A DNA stretch of 36,477 nt from Burkholderiales bacterium. GTDB taxonomy: Bacteria; Pseudomonadota; Gammaproteobacteria; Burkholderiales; Burkholderiaceae_C. Below the pieces are notes generated by a model that saw only the letters and a program-made list of their open reading frames with translations, was not told the origin of the DNA and did not search any database. Positions 21,810 through 29,563 of this stretch are shown piece after piece. The stretch covers positions 1 through 36,477 of the forward strand of contig CANBSV010000015.1 in assembly GCA_947372225.1 (NCBI GenBank), read 5' to 3'. Position 1 is the first letter of the stretch. Each line of letters opens with the position of its first letter. Position numbers and translations under genes: made by a program.

Positions 21810-22654
21810 AGGCCGCTGACGCGCGCGTGCTGCTCACCGGGGCGAGCGGTGGCATCGGTCAGGTGATGGCCGCCACCTTGCTGCAAGCCGGTGCTTCGGT
21901 GATGCTGGTGGGGCGCAATGAGGCCCGCTTGTCCATCCTGAGCGAAGACCTCACCCGTCGGCTGAATGTCCCGGCCGATCGCATCACGTGGCAGGCCACC
22001 GATCTGTTGAGCAACGACGGTCTCACGGGCCTGGCGCATGCGGCGGCGACCTGGGGCGCCAACGTGGTCGTGCACAACGCGGGCGTGCCCAGCTTCGGGC
22101 CGCTGGCCGCAGCCGACACCGGCGAAATCGCGCGCGTGCTGCACACCAACCTGCTCGCTCCCATGCTGCTGACGCAAGCCCTGCTGCCGCACCTGCACCG
22201 CCAAAAGCGCGCGCAGGTGATCTGCGTGGGCTCGACGCTGGGCAGCATCGGACTGCCGGGCTTCAGCGTGTACGGCGCCAGCAAATTCGGATTGCGCGGT
22301 TTTGCCGAGGCGCTGCGCCGTGAACTCGCCGACACCGCGGTGCGGGTGCAGTACCTCGGTCCGCGCTCCACACACACCACCTTCAACAGCCCGCAGGTCG
22401 AGAGCTACAACCTGGCCACCGGCACCGCGCAGGACATGCCCGCCACCGTCGCCACCGCGCTGTTGGAGATGCTCGAGAGCGAGTCGGCTCAGCGCTTTCT
22501 GGGCTTCCCCGAGAAGCTCGCCGCGCGCATCAACGGCTGTGCGCCTTCACTGCTCGACAGCGCTTTCAACAAGCACCGCCAGGTCTTGTCAGGCGCCCTG
22601 ACGCAGGCACTCACCCCACCCGCCAGACCCACCGCTTCAGGGAACCCCACATGA
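21806..22654 (+). CDS. Short-chain dehydrogenase/reductase
   Basis: 282 residues. It has a classical Rossmann start TGASGGIG at 11-18 with the NADP-favouring GRNEARL, HNAG at 90-93, and the catalytic Ser143, Tyr156 and Lys160 (GSTLGSIGLPGFSVYGASK). After residue 215 the C-terminus lengthens (FLGFPEKLAARINGCAPSLLD), like ketoreductases and fatty-acyl-type reductases acting on long substrates. Both ends overlap neighbours by four bases (ATGA), so it is translated in step with the diiron enzyme and the exported protein. It probably reduces a keto or aldehyde intermediate; the substrate is unknown. Confidence 0.92.
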   Translation: MKAADARVLLTGASGGIGQVMAATLLQAGASVMLVGRNEARLSILSEDLTRRLNVPADRITWQATDLLSNDGLTGLAHAAATWGANVVVHNAGVPSFGPLAAADTGEIARVLHTNLLAPMLLTQALLPHLHRQKRAQVICVGSTLGSIGLPGFSVYGASKFGLRGFAEALRRELADTAVRVQYLGPRSTHTTFNSPQVESYNLATGTAQDMPATVATALLEMLESESAQRFLGFPEKLAARINGCAPSLLDSAFNKHRQVLSGALTQALTPPARPTASGNPT

Positions 22655-23352
22655 CGCCGACCACCCAACCGATGAATTTTTCCCAGCCTGAATTCGATCG
22701 CCGCCGACTGTTGACGGCGCTGGTCGCCGGCACGCTGGTGTGCGTGGCTGCCATGCTGCCCGGACACGCCCATGCGGCCAGTGCCGAGGAAGCCGTGGCC
22801 GAGTTGCAGCACGACTGGGAAGTGATCAAGTACCAGACCGCCCAGTCCCAGCGCGAGGCCCGCTTCGAGGCCCTGTCGGGCAAGGCTCACACGGTCAGCG
22901 CGAGCTTTCCGGGCCGGGCCGAACCGCTGATCTGGGAAGGCATCATCGTGGCCTCGTGGGCCGGTGAAAAAGGGGGGCTCGGTGCGCTCAGCCTGGTCAA
23001 GAAGGCCAAGGCCTTGTACGAGTCAGCGATCCAGATCGATGGCAGCGTGCTCGACGGATCGGCCTACGCGAGCCTGGGTGTTTTGTACTACCGCGTACCC
23101 GGATGGCCGATCGGCTTTGGCGACAAGGACAAGGCGCGCGAGCTGATCCAAAAAGCGCTGACGCTCAACCCCAAGGGCATCGACCCCAACTTCTTCTACG
23201 GCGAGCTGCTGATCGAAACCAAGCACCCCGACGAAGCCGCGACCTACCTCGAGCACGCGCTGCAAGCCCCACCCCGCCCGGGTCGGCAGATCGCTGACAC
23301 GGGCCGCCGCGAGGAAATCCGCGTGCTGCTCGACAAGCTCAAGTCGCGCTGA
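22651..23352 (+). CDS. Exported helical-repeat (TPR-like) protein
   Basis: 233 residues. The N-terminus has DRRRLLTALVAGTLVCVAA and a cleavage site HAHA-A near 43; the arginines could suit the Tat or Sec route. The mature part is helical, with TPR-like repeats at about 100-210 (ALYESAIQIDGSVLDGSAYASLGVL, then ARELIQKALTLNPKGIDPNFFYGELL). It starts inside the SDR stop (ATGA). Its last 14 bases overlap the kinase gene on the other strand. Such periplasmic repeat proteins often hold partners or bind ligands; in this cluster it may help export or placement of the product. The function is not recognised. Confidence 0.82.
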   Translation: MTPTTQPMNFSQPEFDRRRLLTALVAGTLVCVAAMLPGHAHAASAEEAVAELQHDWEVIKYQTAQSQREARFEALSGKAHTVSASFPGRAEPLIWEGIIVASWAGEKGGLGALSLVKKAKALYESAIQIDGSVLDGSAYASLGVLYYRVPGWPIGFGDKDKARELIQKALTLNPKGIDPNFFYGELLIETKHPDEAATYLEHALQAPPRPGRQIADTGRREEIRVLLDKLKSR

Positions 23353-24706
23353 GCGCGCGGCGCAGCACGACCTTCACACCACGACCATCGGCGCGCGCGC
23401 CGAAGTCCACCGCCAGCGCGTGGATGGCGGCGATGCGCTGCACGATGGACACGCCCAGGCCGCTGCCGAATTCGTTTTGACCGTCGCGCCGATGAAAGCG
23501 CTCACCCAGCCGGGCAAGCTGCTCGGTGCTCATCGCGTCACCGTCGTTTTCGACCTCGAGCCGGTCGTCGAAGAAGCGCAGCGTGACCAGCGTGCCTGAC
23601 GGTGCGTAGCGCACCGCGTTGTCGAGCAGGTTGCGCAGCAGCACGGTGAGCAGGTTCTCGTCGCCGGTGATCGGCATCGCATCTCCACCTTCAGGCCACT
23701 CGCACGACAGCTCGATGCCGCGTCGCCCGGCCACGGCCAGACAGTCGCTCATCGCCTGCTCGACCACGTGCGGCCATTGCACCGAGGTGGCGTTGGGCAG
23801 GGCCTGCGGGGAGCTCAGCGTCGAGTCCAGTCGCGACAGCGCGAGCATCTGCGTGACCAGACGGTCGAGCCGGTCGATGCTCACGCCCAAGCGGGCCTCG
23901 GCCGGCTGGCGCTCGGTGTCGCTGGTGGAGCGGCGCACCACATCCCACTGCGCGCGCAGCGCGGCCAGCGGGGTGCGCAGCTCGTGCGCGGCGTCGGCCG
24001 TGAAACGCCGCTCGCGGTCCAGCGTGGCCTCGATGCGGCCGAACAGGCCGTTCATGGCCACCACCAGCGGCTTGAGTTCGGTGGGCGCCACCTGCTCGGG
24101 GATGCGCTGCAGATCGTTCGCGTGGCGCCCCTGCAATTCGGCCGCCAGATGACGCACCGGCGCGATGGCGCGGCGCACCGCCCAGGTCATGGCCAGCAGC
24201 AGCGCGGGCAGCACCAGCAGCCACGGCACCGACTGGCTGGTGGTCAGGGCGCGCACCAGCTCATCGCGCTCCTTCGTGCGCTGGCCGGCGGCCACCAGCC
24301 ACGCGCCGGTGGACGATTGCAGGTAGTACACGCGCCAGGGGTGGCCGTCCAACTTGGAATCGACGAACCCCGACGCGCCGCTCAACCGCGGCAACTGAAC
24401 GCCTTCGCGGTCGTTCATGAGCAACTCGCCGTGCGCATCCCACACCGCCAGCGCGAAGTCTCGCGAATCGGCCTCACCGTTCTCGGGCGCGAGTTGCGGC
24501 GGATCCTCGAACGATGGCATCGGCCGGTTGGTGCGCAACTCCGAATGCAGCGTGGATTGCACCTGTCGGGCCAGGCGGATCAGCTCGCCGTCGTAGATCT
24601 CGTTGACCTCGCGACGGGTCTGCGTGACAGACACGAACAGTGCCAGGCCCCACACCAGCGGCGCACACACCAGCAGATAGATCAGCAAGCGCCGCTGCAG
24701 GCTCAT
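23339..24706 (-). CDS. Two-component sensor histidine kinase, QseC/PmrB-like
   Basis: 455 residues. Membrane helix 1 is near 7-27, a periplasmic sensor about 28-158, helix 2 about 160-180, then HAMP. The phosphorylated His241 is in FTADAAHELRTPL, and the ATPase has N-box LLRNLLDNAVRYAPSG and G-box GSGLGVSIVQ. The periplasmic part carries acidic stretches (ENGEADSRD) which, in PmrB/QseC-type sensors, can meet cations. Its start overlaps the regulator stop (ATGA) and its stop overlaps the exported-protein gene by 14 bases. The tight tail-to-tail arrangement ties it to the hemolysin-type cluster. The signal sensed is unknown. Confidence 0.93.
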   Translation of the reverse strand: MSLQRRLLIYLLVCAPLVWGLALFVSVTQTRREVNEIYDGELIRLARQVQSTLHSELRTNRPMPSFEDPPQLAPENGEADSRDFALAVWDAHGELLMNDREGVQLPRLSGASGFVDSKLDGHPWRVYYLQSSTGAWLVAAGQRTKERDELVRALTTSQSVPWLLVLPALLLAMTWAVRRAIAPVRHLAAELQGRHANDLQRIPEQVAPTELKPLVVAMNGLFGRIEATLDRERRFTADAAHELRTPLAALRAQWDVVRRSTSDTERQPAEARLGVSIDRLDRLVTQMLALSRLDSTLSSPQALPNATSVQWPHVVEQAMSDCLAVAGRRGIELSCEWPEGGDAMPITGDENLLTVLLRNLLDNAVRYAPSGTLVTLRFFDDRLEVENDGDAMSTEQLARLGERFHRRDGQNEFGSGLGVSIVQRIAAIHALAVDFGARADGRGVKVVLRRALSAT

Positions 24707-25377
24707 GACGTGACCTCGGCCGACCCCAGCGCATAGCCCACGCCGCGCACCGTGCGCACGATGGCCGGGTCGATCTTGCGACGCAGGTGGTGCACATGCA
24801 CCTCGAGCGCGTTGCTCGCCGGGTCGCTGCCGCTCCAGTCGTAGAGCAGCTGCTGCAGGTGCGTCTTGGAAAGCACGCGCTGCGGGTGCTTGAGCAAGGC
24901 TTCAAGCAGCGCCATCTCGAGCCCGGTCAACTCGATGGCCTGACCTTTCCAGCGCACCACCTTCGTCGCGGGGTCGTATTCCAGCTCGCCGTGCTGCCAC
25001 ACCGCCTGCGCGCGACCTGACGATCGCCGCAACATCGCGCGCAGCCGCGCGGCCAGTTCGTCGATGGTGATGGGCTTGACGAGGTAATCGTCGGCACCCG
25101 CGTCGAGACCGGCGATGCGCTGCTCGATGCCGTCGCGCGCGGTGAGGATCAGCACCGGCAGGCTCAGCTGGCGGGCACGCCAGCGGCCCAGCCAGACCAT
25201 GCCGTCGCCACCGGGCAGTCCCAGATCGAGCACCACGGCATCAAAAGGCGCACTCGCCAGCGCTGCATCGGCCTGGGGGCCATCACGAAACCAGTCGACC
25301 ACATGGCCGAGCTGGCGCAAGCCGGCGGCCAAAGCCTCGCCCAGCGCGTGGTCGTCCTCAACGATGAGCAGGTGCAT
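24703..25377 (-). CDS. OmpR-family response regulator, QseB/PmrA-like
   Basis: 224 residues. The receiver has the acidic pocket EDD at 7-9, phosphorylated Asp51 (VVLDLGLPGGDG) and Lys in DYLVKP. The winged-helix DNA-binding domain begins about 125, with VHHLRRKIDPAIVRTVRGVGY. It lies 15 bases after the hydrolase gene and overlaps the kinase start by four bases. PmrA/QseB regulators bind direct repeats of CTTAA-like half-sites; one such repeat lies at 18866-18882 before the hemolysin-type cluster, a likely target. Confidence 0.94.
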   Translation of the reverse strand: MHLLIVEDDHALGEALAAGLRQLGHVVDWFRDGPQADAALASAPFDAVVLDLGLPGGDGMVWLGRWRARQLSLPVLILTARDGIEQRIAGLDAGADDYLVKPITIDELAARLRAMLRRSSGRAQAVWQHGELEYDPATKVVRWKGQAIELTGLEMALLEALLKHPQRVLSKTHLQQLLYDWSGSDPASNALEVHVHHLRRKIDPAIVRTVRGVGYALGSAEVTS

Positions 25378-25392
25378 CGGATCGGTGGCCGG

Positions 25393-26295
25393 TCAGCCGG
25401 GCAGCAAGTGTTCGACGAACCAGTCGCGCGCCGGCGCGGCGGCATCGCCGAAGTCCTTGATGTAGGCGTCGAAATGCCCGCCCTTGAGGGTGACCAGCTT
25501 CTTGGGGTGCAGCGCGCGCTCGTAGGCGGCCAGCGCCTGGTCGGCCACCGTGAGGTGGTCGGTCAGCGCCACCACCATCAGCAGCGGCGTGGGGCTGATG
25601 TGCGCGATGTGCGCACCGGGCTCGTATTCGAGGAACATCTCGACCGAGCGCAGCGTGACCTCGTTTTTCCACGACGGCGCGCGCGACTTTCCCGTCTCGG
25701 TGAACCAGGTCCACGAATCCGGCGTGGGCAGCGCGGCGGGGTCGAGCGGGTTTTCAGCGACCACCGGCACCATCGCCGGTGGCTCGCCGGCATAACGGGC
25801 GCGCCGGTCGGCATCGAACATGCCGCGATAGCCGGCAAAGAAGTCGGCGCGAATGAGCCGCTGGCCGTTGGCGTGACCGCTGATCAGCGGCACTTGCGAG
25901 ACCACGCACTTGACGCGCCGGTCGATCGCGCCGACCACCAGCACGTGGCCGCCGCTGTAGCTCGAGCCCCAGATGCCGATGCGCGAGGCGTCGGTCTCGG
26001 GGAGCGTCTGCGCAAAGGTGATGGCATCGCGGTAATCGCTGATCTGCTGGTGCGGATCGATCTCCTGACGCGGCGTGCCGTCGCTCGCGCCGAAATTGCG
26101 GTTGTCGAACACGATGGCCGCCAGACCGGCCGCGGCAAAGGTTTCGGCAAAGCGGTCGAGGTACATCTCCTTCACGGCCGAGTAGCCATGCGCCATCACC
26201 ACCGTCGGGCAAGGGCCGGTGCGGCCATCCGGCAGGTAATGCCAGCCACGAAGAATGACGCCGTCCTGGGTCTTGAATTCGATGTCCTTGCGCAT
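25393..26295 (-). CDS. Alpha/beta hydrolase (CocE/DUF1100-like dienelactone hydrolase group)
   Basis: 300 residues, cytoplasmic. The nucleophile elbow WGSSYSGG places Ser112; the acid is in VALTDHLTV and the base His in KGGHFDAY near 272-278. HGYSAVKEMYLD at 36-47 gives the oxyanion region, and FDNRNFGASDG at 63-73 is typical of the group. It has AGGAGA before its ATG and lies just upstream of the regulator and kinase genes, so the three are probably one transcript. It could hydrolyse an ester, thioester or lactone made by the neighbouring cluster, but this is a guess from position. Confidence 0.88.
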   Translation of the reverse strand: MRKDIEFKTQDGVILRGWHYLPDGRTGPCPTVVMAHGYSAVKEMYLDRFAETFAAAGLAAIVFDNRNFGASDGTPRQEIDPHQQISDYRDAITFAQTLPETDASRIGIWGSSYSGGHVLVVGAIDRRVKCVVSQVPLISGHANGQRLIRADFFAGYRGMFDADRRARYAGEPPAMVPVVAENPLDPAALPTPDSWTWFTETGKSRAPSWKNEVTLRSVEMFLEYEPGAHIAHISPTPLLMVVALTDHLTVADQALAAYERALHPKKLVTLKGGHFDAYIKDFGDAAAPARDWFVEHLLPG

Positions 26296-26396
26296 GGGGT
26301 CTCCTGTGTGTGTATCGCTGTCTTGTGTGCAGCTGAACCAAGTTTAGGCGTGCATGTTCGACACATGAGCGCTCGGGGCCGATGAAGCGATTTGCC

Positions 26397-26410
26397 TTGC
26401 TCCACATCAA
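26397..26410. promoter_or_regulatory. FNR/ANR-like box between hydrolase-TCS and oxygenase genes
   Basis: TTGCT-CCAC-ATCAA differs by one base from the consensus TTGAT-N4-ATCAA. It lies midway in the 220-base divergent region, about 105-110 bases from both start codons. It could make either gene set respond to oxygen. The single-box match is suggestive, not proof. Confidence 0.45.
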
Positions 26411-26427
26411 GGACACCGCGATCCAGG

Positions 26428-26445
26428 TTGCCTAGAGTCAGGCAA
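26428..26445. promoter_or_regulatory. Inverted repeat upstream of the 2OG oxygenase
   Basis: TTGCCT (26428-26433) and AGGCAA (26440-26445) are perfect inverted arms around six bases. The element lies 17 bases after the FNR-like box and 70 bases before the ATG at 26516. It may be an operator or a leader hairpin; no known regulator is assigned. Confidence 0.35.
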
Positions 26446-26515
26446 GGGACCGCGTGCCATCGCCGACGGCGGCGCGTGCCCGTGAATCAAGCCCGCCTTC
26501 TGGAGCCCCTGGACG

Positions 26516-27340
26516 ATGACCGCCGACACACGCACCGAACTTCGCAGCGACATTGATTTCGCTGCGCTTCATGAACAAATGCGAACCGCCGCAGGGTTCC
26601 CGCACTTTTGCATCGACAACTTCCTGGATGAAGCGTTCGCCAATGAAGTCCACGATGCGTTTCCGACCTACGCACAAGCCGACAAGTTGGGCAAGACGTT
26701 CACCGCGGTGAACGAAAAACACAAGATCCAGATCACCGACTCCGCGCAATTCCCGCCGGCCATACGCCGGCTGCACGAGATCCTGGCTTCCGACGACTTC
26801 GTGGCGAAGATGTCGGCCATGTCAGGCATCCCCAATCTTGTGGCCGATCCCTTTCTGGTGGGCGGCGGCATCCATGAGACGAACCACGGCGGACACCTGG
26901 ACGTGCACGTCGACTTCAACGTCAACGAGCACACCGGCTTTTACCGCCGCCTCAACATCCTGGTCTATTTCAACAAGGACTGGAAAGAAGAGTACGGCGG
27001 CTATCTGGACCTGTGGGACCAGGACGTCAGCCACTGCCTGGGACGATTCGCGCCCACCTTCAACCGTGCCGCCGGATTCGCGACGAGCGCGACCAGCTGG
27101 CACGGCGTGACCCCGGTCCATTGCCCGCCCGACCAGATGCGCAAGTCCTTCGCCGCCTACTACTACACCCAGGAGCCGCCTCCCGGATGGGACGGCGTGA
27201 GGCGTTCAACGGTCTTCAAGGCACGGCCCGACGAGTACTGGAAGGCCAACGTGGCCATGCCCGCCGAAAACCTTCTGCGCGCCACGCAGGCCAAGGTGAA
27301 CTCGGTCAAGAACACGGTCAAGGGCCTGTTCGGCGGGTAA
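26516..27340 (+). CDS. 2-oxoglutarate/Fe(II)-dependent oxygenase (prolyl-hydroxylase-like)
   Basis: 274 residues. The iron triad is His131-x-Asp133 (LDVHVDFN) and His196 (SWHGVTP); Arg209 in MRKSFAAYYY would bind 2-oxoglutarate. The fold order and the WKEEYGGYLDLWD segment match SM-20/prolyl-4-hydroxylase-like enzymes that act on proteins, sugars or small molecules. A C-terminal amphipathic helix (about 250-274) could bind a partner or membrane. It stands alone with its own upstream region and a stem-loop after it, so neighbours give little clue to the substrate. An oxygen-linked promoter site fits an O2-using enzyme. Confidence 0.88.
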   Translation: MTADTRTELRSDIDFAALHEQMRTAAGFPHFCIDNFLDEAFANEVHDAFPTYAQADKLGKTFTAVNEKHKIQITDSAQFPPAIRRLHEILASDDFVAKMSAMSGIPNLVADPFLVGGGIHETNHGGHLDVHVDFNVNEHTGFYRRLNILVYFNKDWKEEYGGYLDLWDQDVSHCLGRFAPTFNRAAGFATSATSWHGVTPVHCPPDQMRKSFAAYYYTQEPPPGWDGVRRSTVFKARPDEYWKANVAMPAENLLRATQAKVNSVKNTVKGLFGG

Positions 27341-27359
27341 GGGACAGGCCCGCTGGCGA

Positions 27360-27378
27360 GCCCGGCCTCCGTCCGGGC
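27360..27378 (+). terminator. Stem-loop after the 2OG oxygenase gene
   Basis: GCCCGG (27360-27365) pairs with CCGGGC (27373-27378) around a 7-base loop, 20 bases after the stop, in the gap between two convergent genes. It lacks a T-run, so it may be a weak or Rho-assisted end. Confidence 0.4.
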
Positions 27379-27440
27379 GGGGCAACCCGTGGCAGCACCG
27401 CATCCCTCCATGGGTCGGTGGCACGCTTCGCGGCCGTCGG

Positions 27441-28529
27441 TCAGTCCGATCCGTTGTCCACGCTCAGCGACTCTGCGCGCCAGCGCAACATGCCGCCGGC
27501 CAGGTTGGCCACCCGCTCGAAGCCGGCCTGGCGCAGCAGCACGATGGCCTGCGCGGAGCGCGCGCCAGAGCGGCACACCGCCACCACCGGCCGGCCGCGA
27601 TCGAGCTCGGGCAGCCGAGCGGTCAGCTGCGACAACGGCACCAACCGTGCGCCTCGGATGTGCCCGAGCACGTCGGTGAATTCGGTGGGCTCGCGCACGT
27701 CGATGACCTGAATGCCGCTGTCGGCGCTGCCCGCCAGGCGCTCTTCAAGCGCGTCGGGCTGAATTTCCCACACGCCACCGAAAGTGAGTTCGAGCGCCGC
27801 CCAGCGCGGCTCGTCGGGCAGCTCTGCATCGGTTGCGGGCTGCCCGCAGCGCAGGTTGGCCGGTACGGCCTCGGCCATCAGTCTGGGGTGCGGCAGACCC
27901 AGGTGGCGCATGTAGCCGATGAAGTCGGGGGCACTGACCTGGCCGCCAAGGCGCGGATTGAAGCGCTTTTCCTCGGCCACGCTGGTGACGGTCAGGCCAC
28001 GGTAGTCGTGGCCCGGATACAGCAGGCAATCGGCGGGCAGCGAAAAGATCTGTTCGTGCACCGAGCGGTACAGCTCGCTGGCATCGCCTTGCTGGAAGTC
28101 GGTGCGCCCGCAGCCGCGAATCAGCAGGCTGTCGCCGGTGAAGGCCACGCTGCAGTCGTCGAGCACGAAGCTCACGCAGCCGGCCGTGTGACCCGGCGTG
28201 GCACGCACCTCCAGGTGGCGGCTGCCGAACACCACCCGGTCACCGTGGCTGAGCGCGCGGTCGACATTCGCCGCGCCCGACACCCCGGACAGCGCGATGA
28301 CGCTGCCGCAGCGCTGCTTGAGCCGCCACGCGCCGGTGACGTGGTCGGCGTGCACATGGGTGTCGAGTGTGGCCACCAGTCGCAAGCCGAGTTCGTGCAG
28401 CAAGGCGGCATCGCGCGGGGCGTTTTCGAACACCGGATCGATGAGCACCGCCTCGCCGGAGGGCTTGTCACCCAGCAGGTAGGTGTAAGTCGAGGTGACG
28501 GGGTCGAACAACTGGCGAAAGATCAGCAT
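27441..28529 (-). CDS. Persulfide dioxygenase-rhodanese fusion (ETHE1-like)
   Basis: 362 residues. Residues 1-235 are a metallo-beta-lactamase fold of the ETHE1 group: THVHADH at 57-63, His114 (TPGHTAG) and Asp133 (FTGDSL), with mononuclear iron ligands expected at His58, His114 and Asp133. Residues 265-355 are a rhodanese domain with active Cys319 in VCRSGARSAQ. ETHE1-type enzymes oxidise glutathione persulfide to sulfite; the rhodanese half links this to thiosulfate. The layout matches characterised PDO-rhodanese fusions of Burkholderia. The neighbours (two YeeE-type channels, OsmC, TauE) form a sulfide/persulfide module. Confidence 0.92.
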   Translation of the reverse strand: MLIFRQLFDPVTSTYTYLLGDKPSGEAVLIDPVFENAPRDAALLHELGLRLVATLDTHVHADHVTGAWRLKQRCGSVIALSGVSGAANVDRALSHGDRVVFGSRHLEVRATPGHTAGCVSFVLDDCSVAFTGDSLLIRGCGRTDFQQGDASELYRSVHEQIFSLPADCLLYPGHDYRGLTVTSVAEEKRFNPRLGGQVSAPDFIGYMRHLGLPHPRLMAEAVPANLRCGQPATDAELPDEPRWAALELTFGGVWEIQPDALEERLAGSADSGIQVIDVREPTEFTDVLGHIRGARLVPLSQLTARLPELDRGRPVVAVCRSGARSAQAIVLLRQAGFERVANLAGGMLRWRAESLSVDNGSD

Positions 28530-28560
28530 CGGTGTACCCCCGTGACAAATGTGCAGCGAC

Positions 28561-28974
28561 TCAGCGCCGCATCAAGACCCGGTCGTGCAAGACCATACCG
28601 GCCAGCATCGCGACCACGAAGATCGCCGCGCTGCCCACGCCGGCACTCATGGCCACCAGCGCAGGCCCCGGGCAAAAGCCGGCAAGACCCCAGCCAACAC
28701 CAAACAGCATGCCGCCGGCGATCAGCCGCGCGTCGATCACTGTGTTCGAAGGAATCTCGATGCGATCGCCGCCCCAGGACGTGGCGCGCCGTTTGGCCGC
28801 GGCAAACGCGAACACCCCCACGGCAATGGCCCCGCCCATCACCAGTGCCAGGCTCGGGTCCCACGCACCGGCGACATCCAGAAATCCCTTGACCTTGCCG
28901 GGATCGGTCATGCCGCCCAGGATCAGCCCGAGCCCGAAGACCAGCCCGCTGAGCAATGCCATCACGTCGCGCAT
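28561..28974 (-). CDS. YeeE/YedE family half-transporter (second of pair)
   Basis: 137 residues, four hydrophobic spans. Family motifs are FGLGLILGGMTDPGKVKGFLD near 12-32 and GVGWGLAGFCPGPALVAMS near 90, whose Cys is the sulfur-passing residue in YeeE structures. Half-size pairs like this together equal one full YeeE, which imports thiosulfate. It follows the other half by 11 bases and precedes the dioxygenase by 31. An ATG at 28962 is an alternative start. Thiosulfate or sulfide-level compounds are the probable substrate, by family. Confidence 0.88.
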   Translation of the reverse strand: MRDVMALLSGLVFGLGLILGGMTDPGKVKGFLDVAGAWDPSLALVMGGAIAVGVFAFAAAKRRATSWGGDRIEIPSNTVIDARLIAGGMLFGVGWGLAGFCPGPALVAMSAGVGSAAIFVVAMLAGMVLHDRVLMRR

Positions 28975-28985
28975 GAGCAGCCCCT

Positions 28986-29429
28986 TCAAAGCGCGTGGCG
29001 CACGACAAACACCGTGACCACGCCTGCTCCCATGAAGGCCAGCACGTTGGCCAGCGACCGCAGCGACAACCGGCTCAGCCCGCACACTCCGTGACCGCTG
29101 GTGCAGCCGTTGCCCATGCGCACGCCCACGCCCACCAGCGTGCCGGCGGCGATGACCAGCGGCCAGCCGACATCCACCCGTGCTGCGGGCAGCGGCGCCA
29201 CCAGTCGCCAAAGCCAAGGTGCAAGCAGCAACCCGCCGATGAACAGCAACCGCACACGCTCGGCGGCGAGACTCGCGCCCATCAGCACGGCGCGCAAAGG
29301 CCCGGCCACGATGCCGGCGATGCCCGCGACGCGGCCATTGCCCAGCAGGTACAGCGCAGTGGCCAGGCCGATCAGCACGCCGCCAGCCAGGGCGCTGCGC
29401 GGCGTGAACGAGTTCCAGTCGATCGTCAT
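28986..29429 (-). CDS. YeeE/YedE family half-transporter (first of pair)
   Basis: 147 residues. After a short start (TIDWNSFTPRSALAGGVLIG) it has several hydrophobic spans and the motif RMGNGCTSGHGVCGL near 107-121, which carries the conserved transport cysteine and a second Cys. The ATG at 29429 has GGAGGA 10 bases upstream. It is the first gene of the minus-strand sulfur operon, facing osmC across 134 bases that hold an FNR-like box. The split into two genes resembles pairs found with persulfide dioxygenases in other proteobacteria, such as the bigR-type operons. Confidence 0.88.
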   Translation of the reverse strand: MTIDWNSFTPRSALAGGVLIGLATALYLLGNGRVAGIAGIVAGPLRAVLMGASLAAERVRLLFIGGLLLAPWLWRLVAPLPAARVDVGWPLVIAAGTLVGVGVRMGNGCTSGHGVCGLSRLSLRSLANVLAFMGAGVVTVFVVRHAL

Positions 29430-29483
29430 GCTCAAGCGTTCCTCCATAAGAAGCCATGTTGGGGATGAATCGAGTTTCTTCGA

Positions 29484-29497
29484 TTGATTTGCATCAG
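29484..29497. promoter_or_regulatory. FNR/ANR-like box in the yeeE-osmC divergent promoter
   Basis: TTGAT-TTGC-ATCAG matches nine of ten consensus positions of TTGAT-N4-ATCAA. It lies 54 bases before the yeeE-type ATG and 66 before the osmC GTG, so it could act on either or both. It suggests that persulfide handling is tied to oxygen supply. Confidence 0.6.
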
Positions 29498-29563
29498 ACA
29501 CGGCCTGCATGATCGAGGCGCACACTGCCGGGCGGGCCATCGCCCCGACACCAGGAGAAACCT

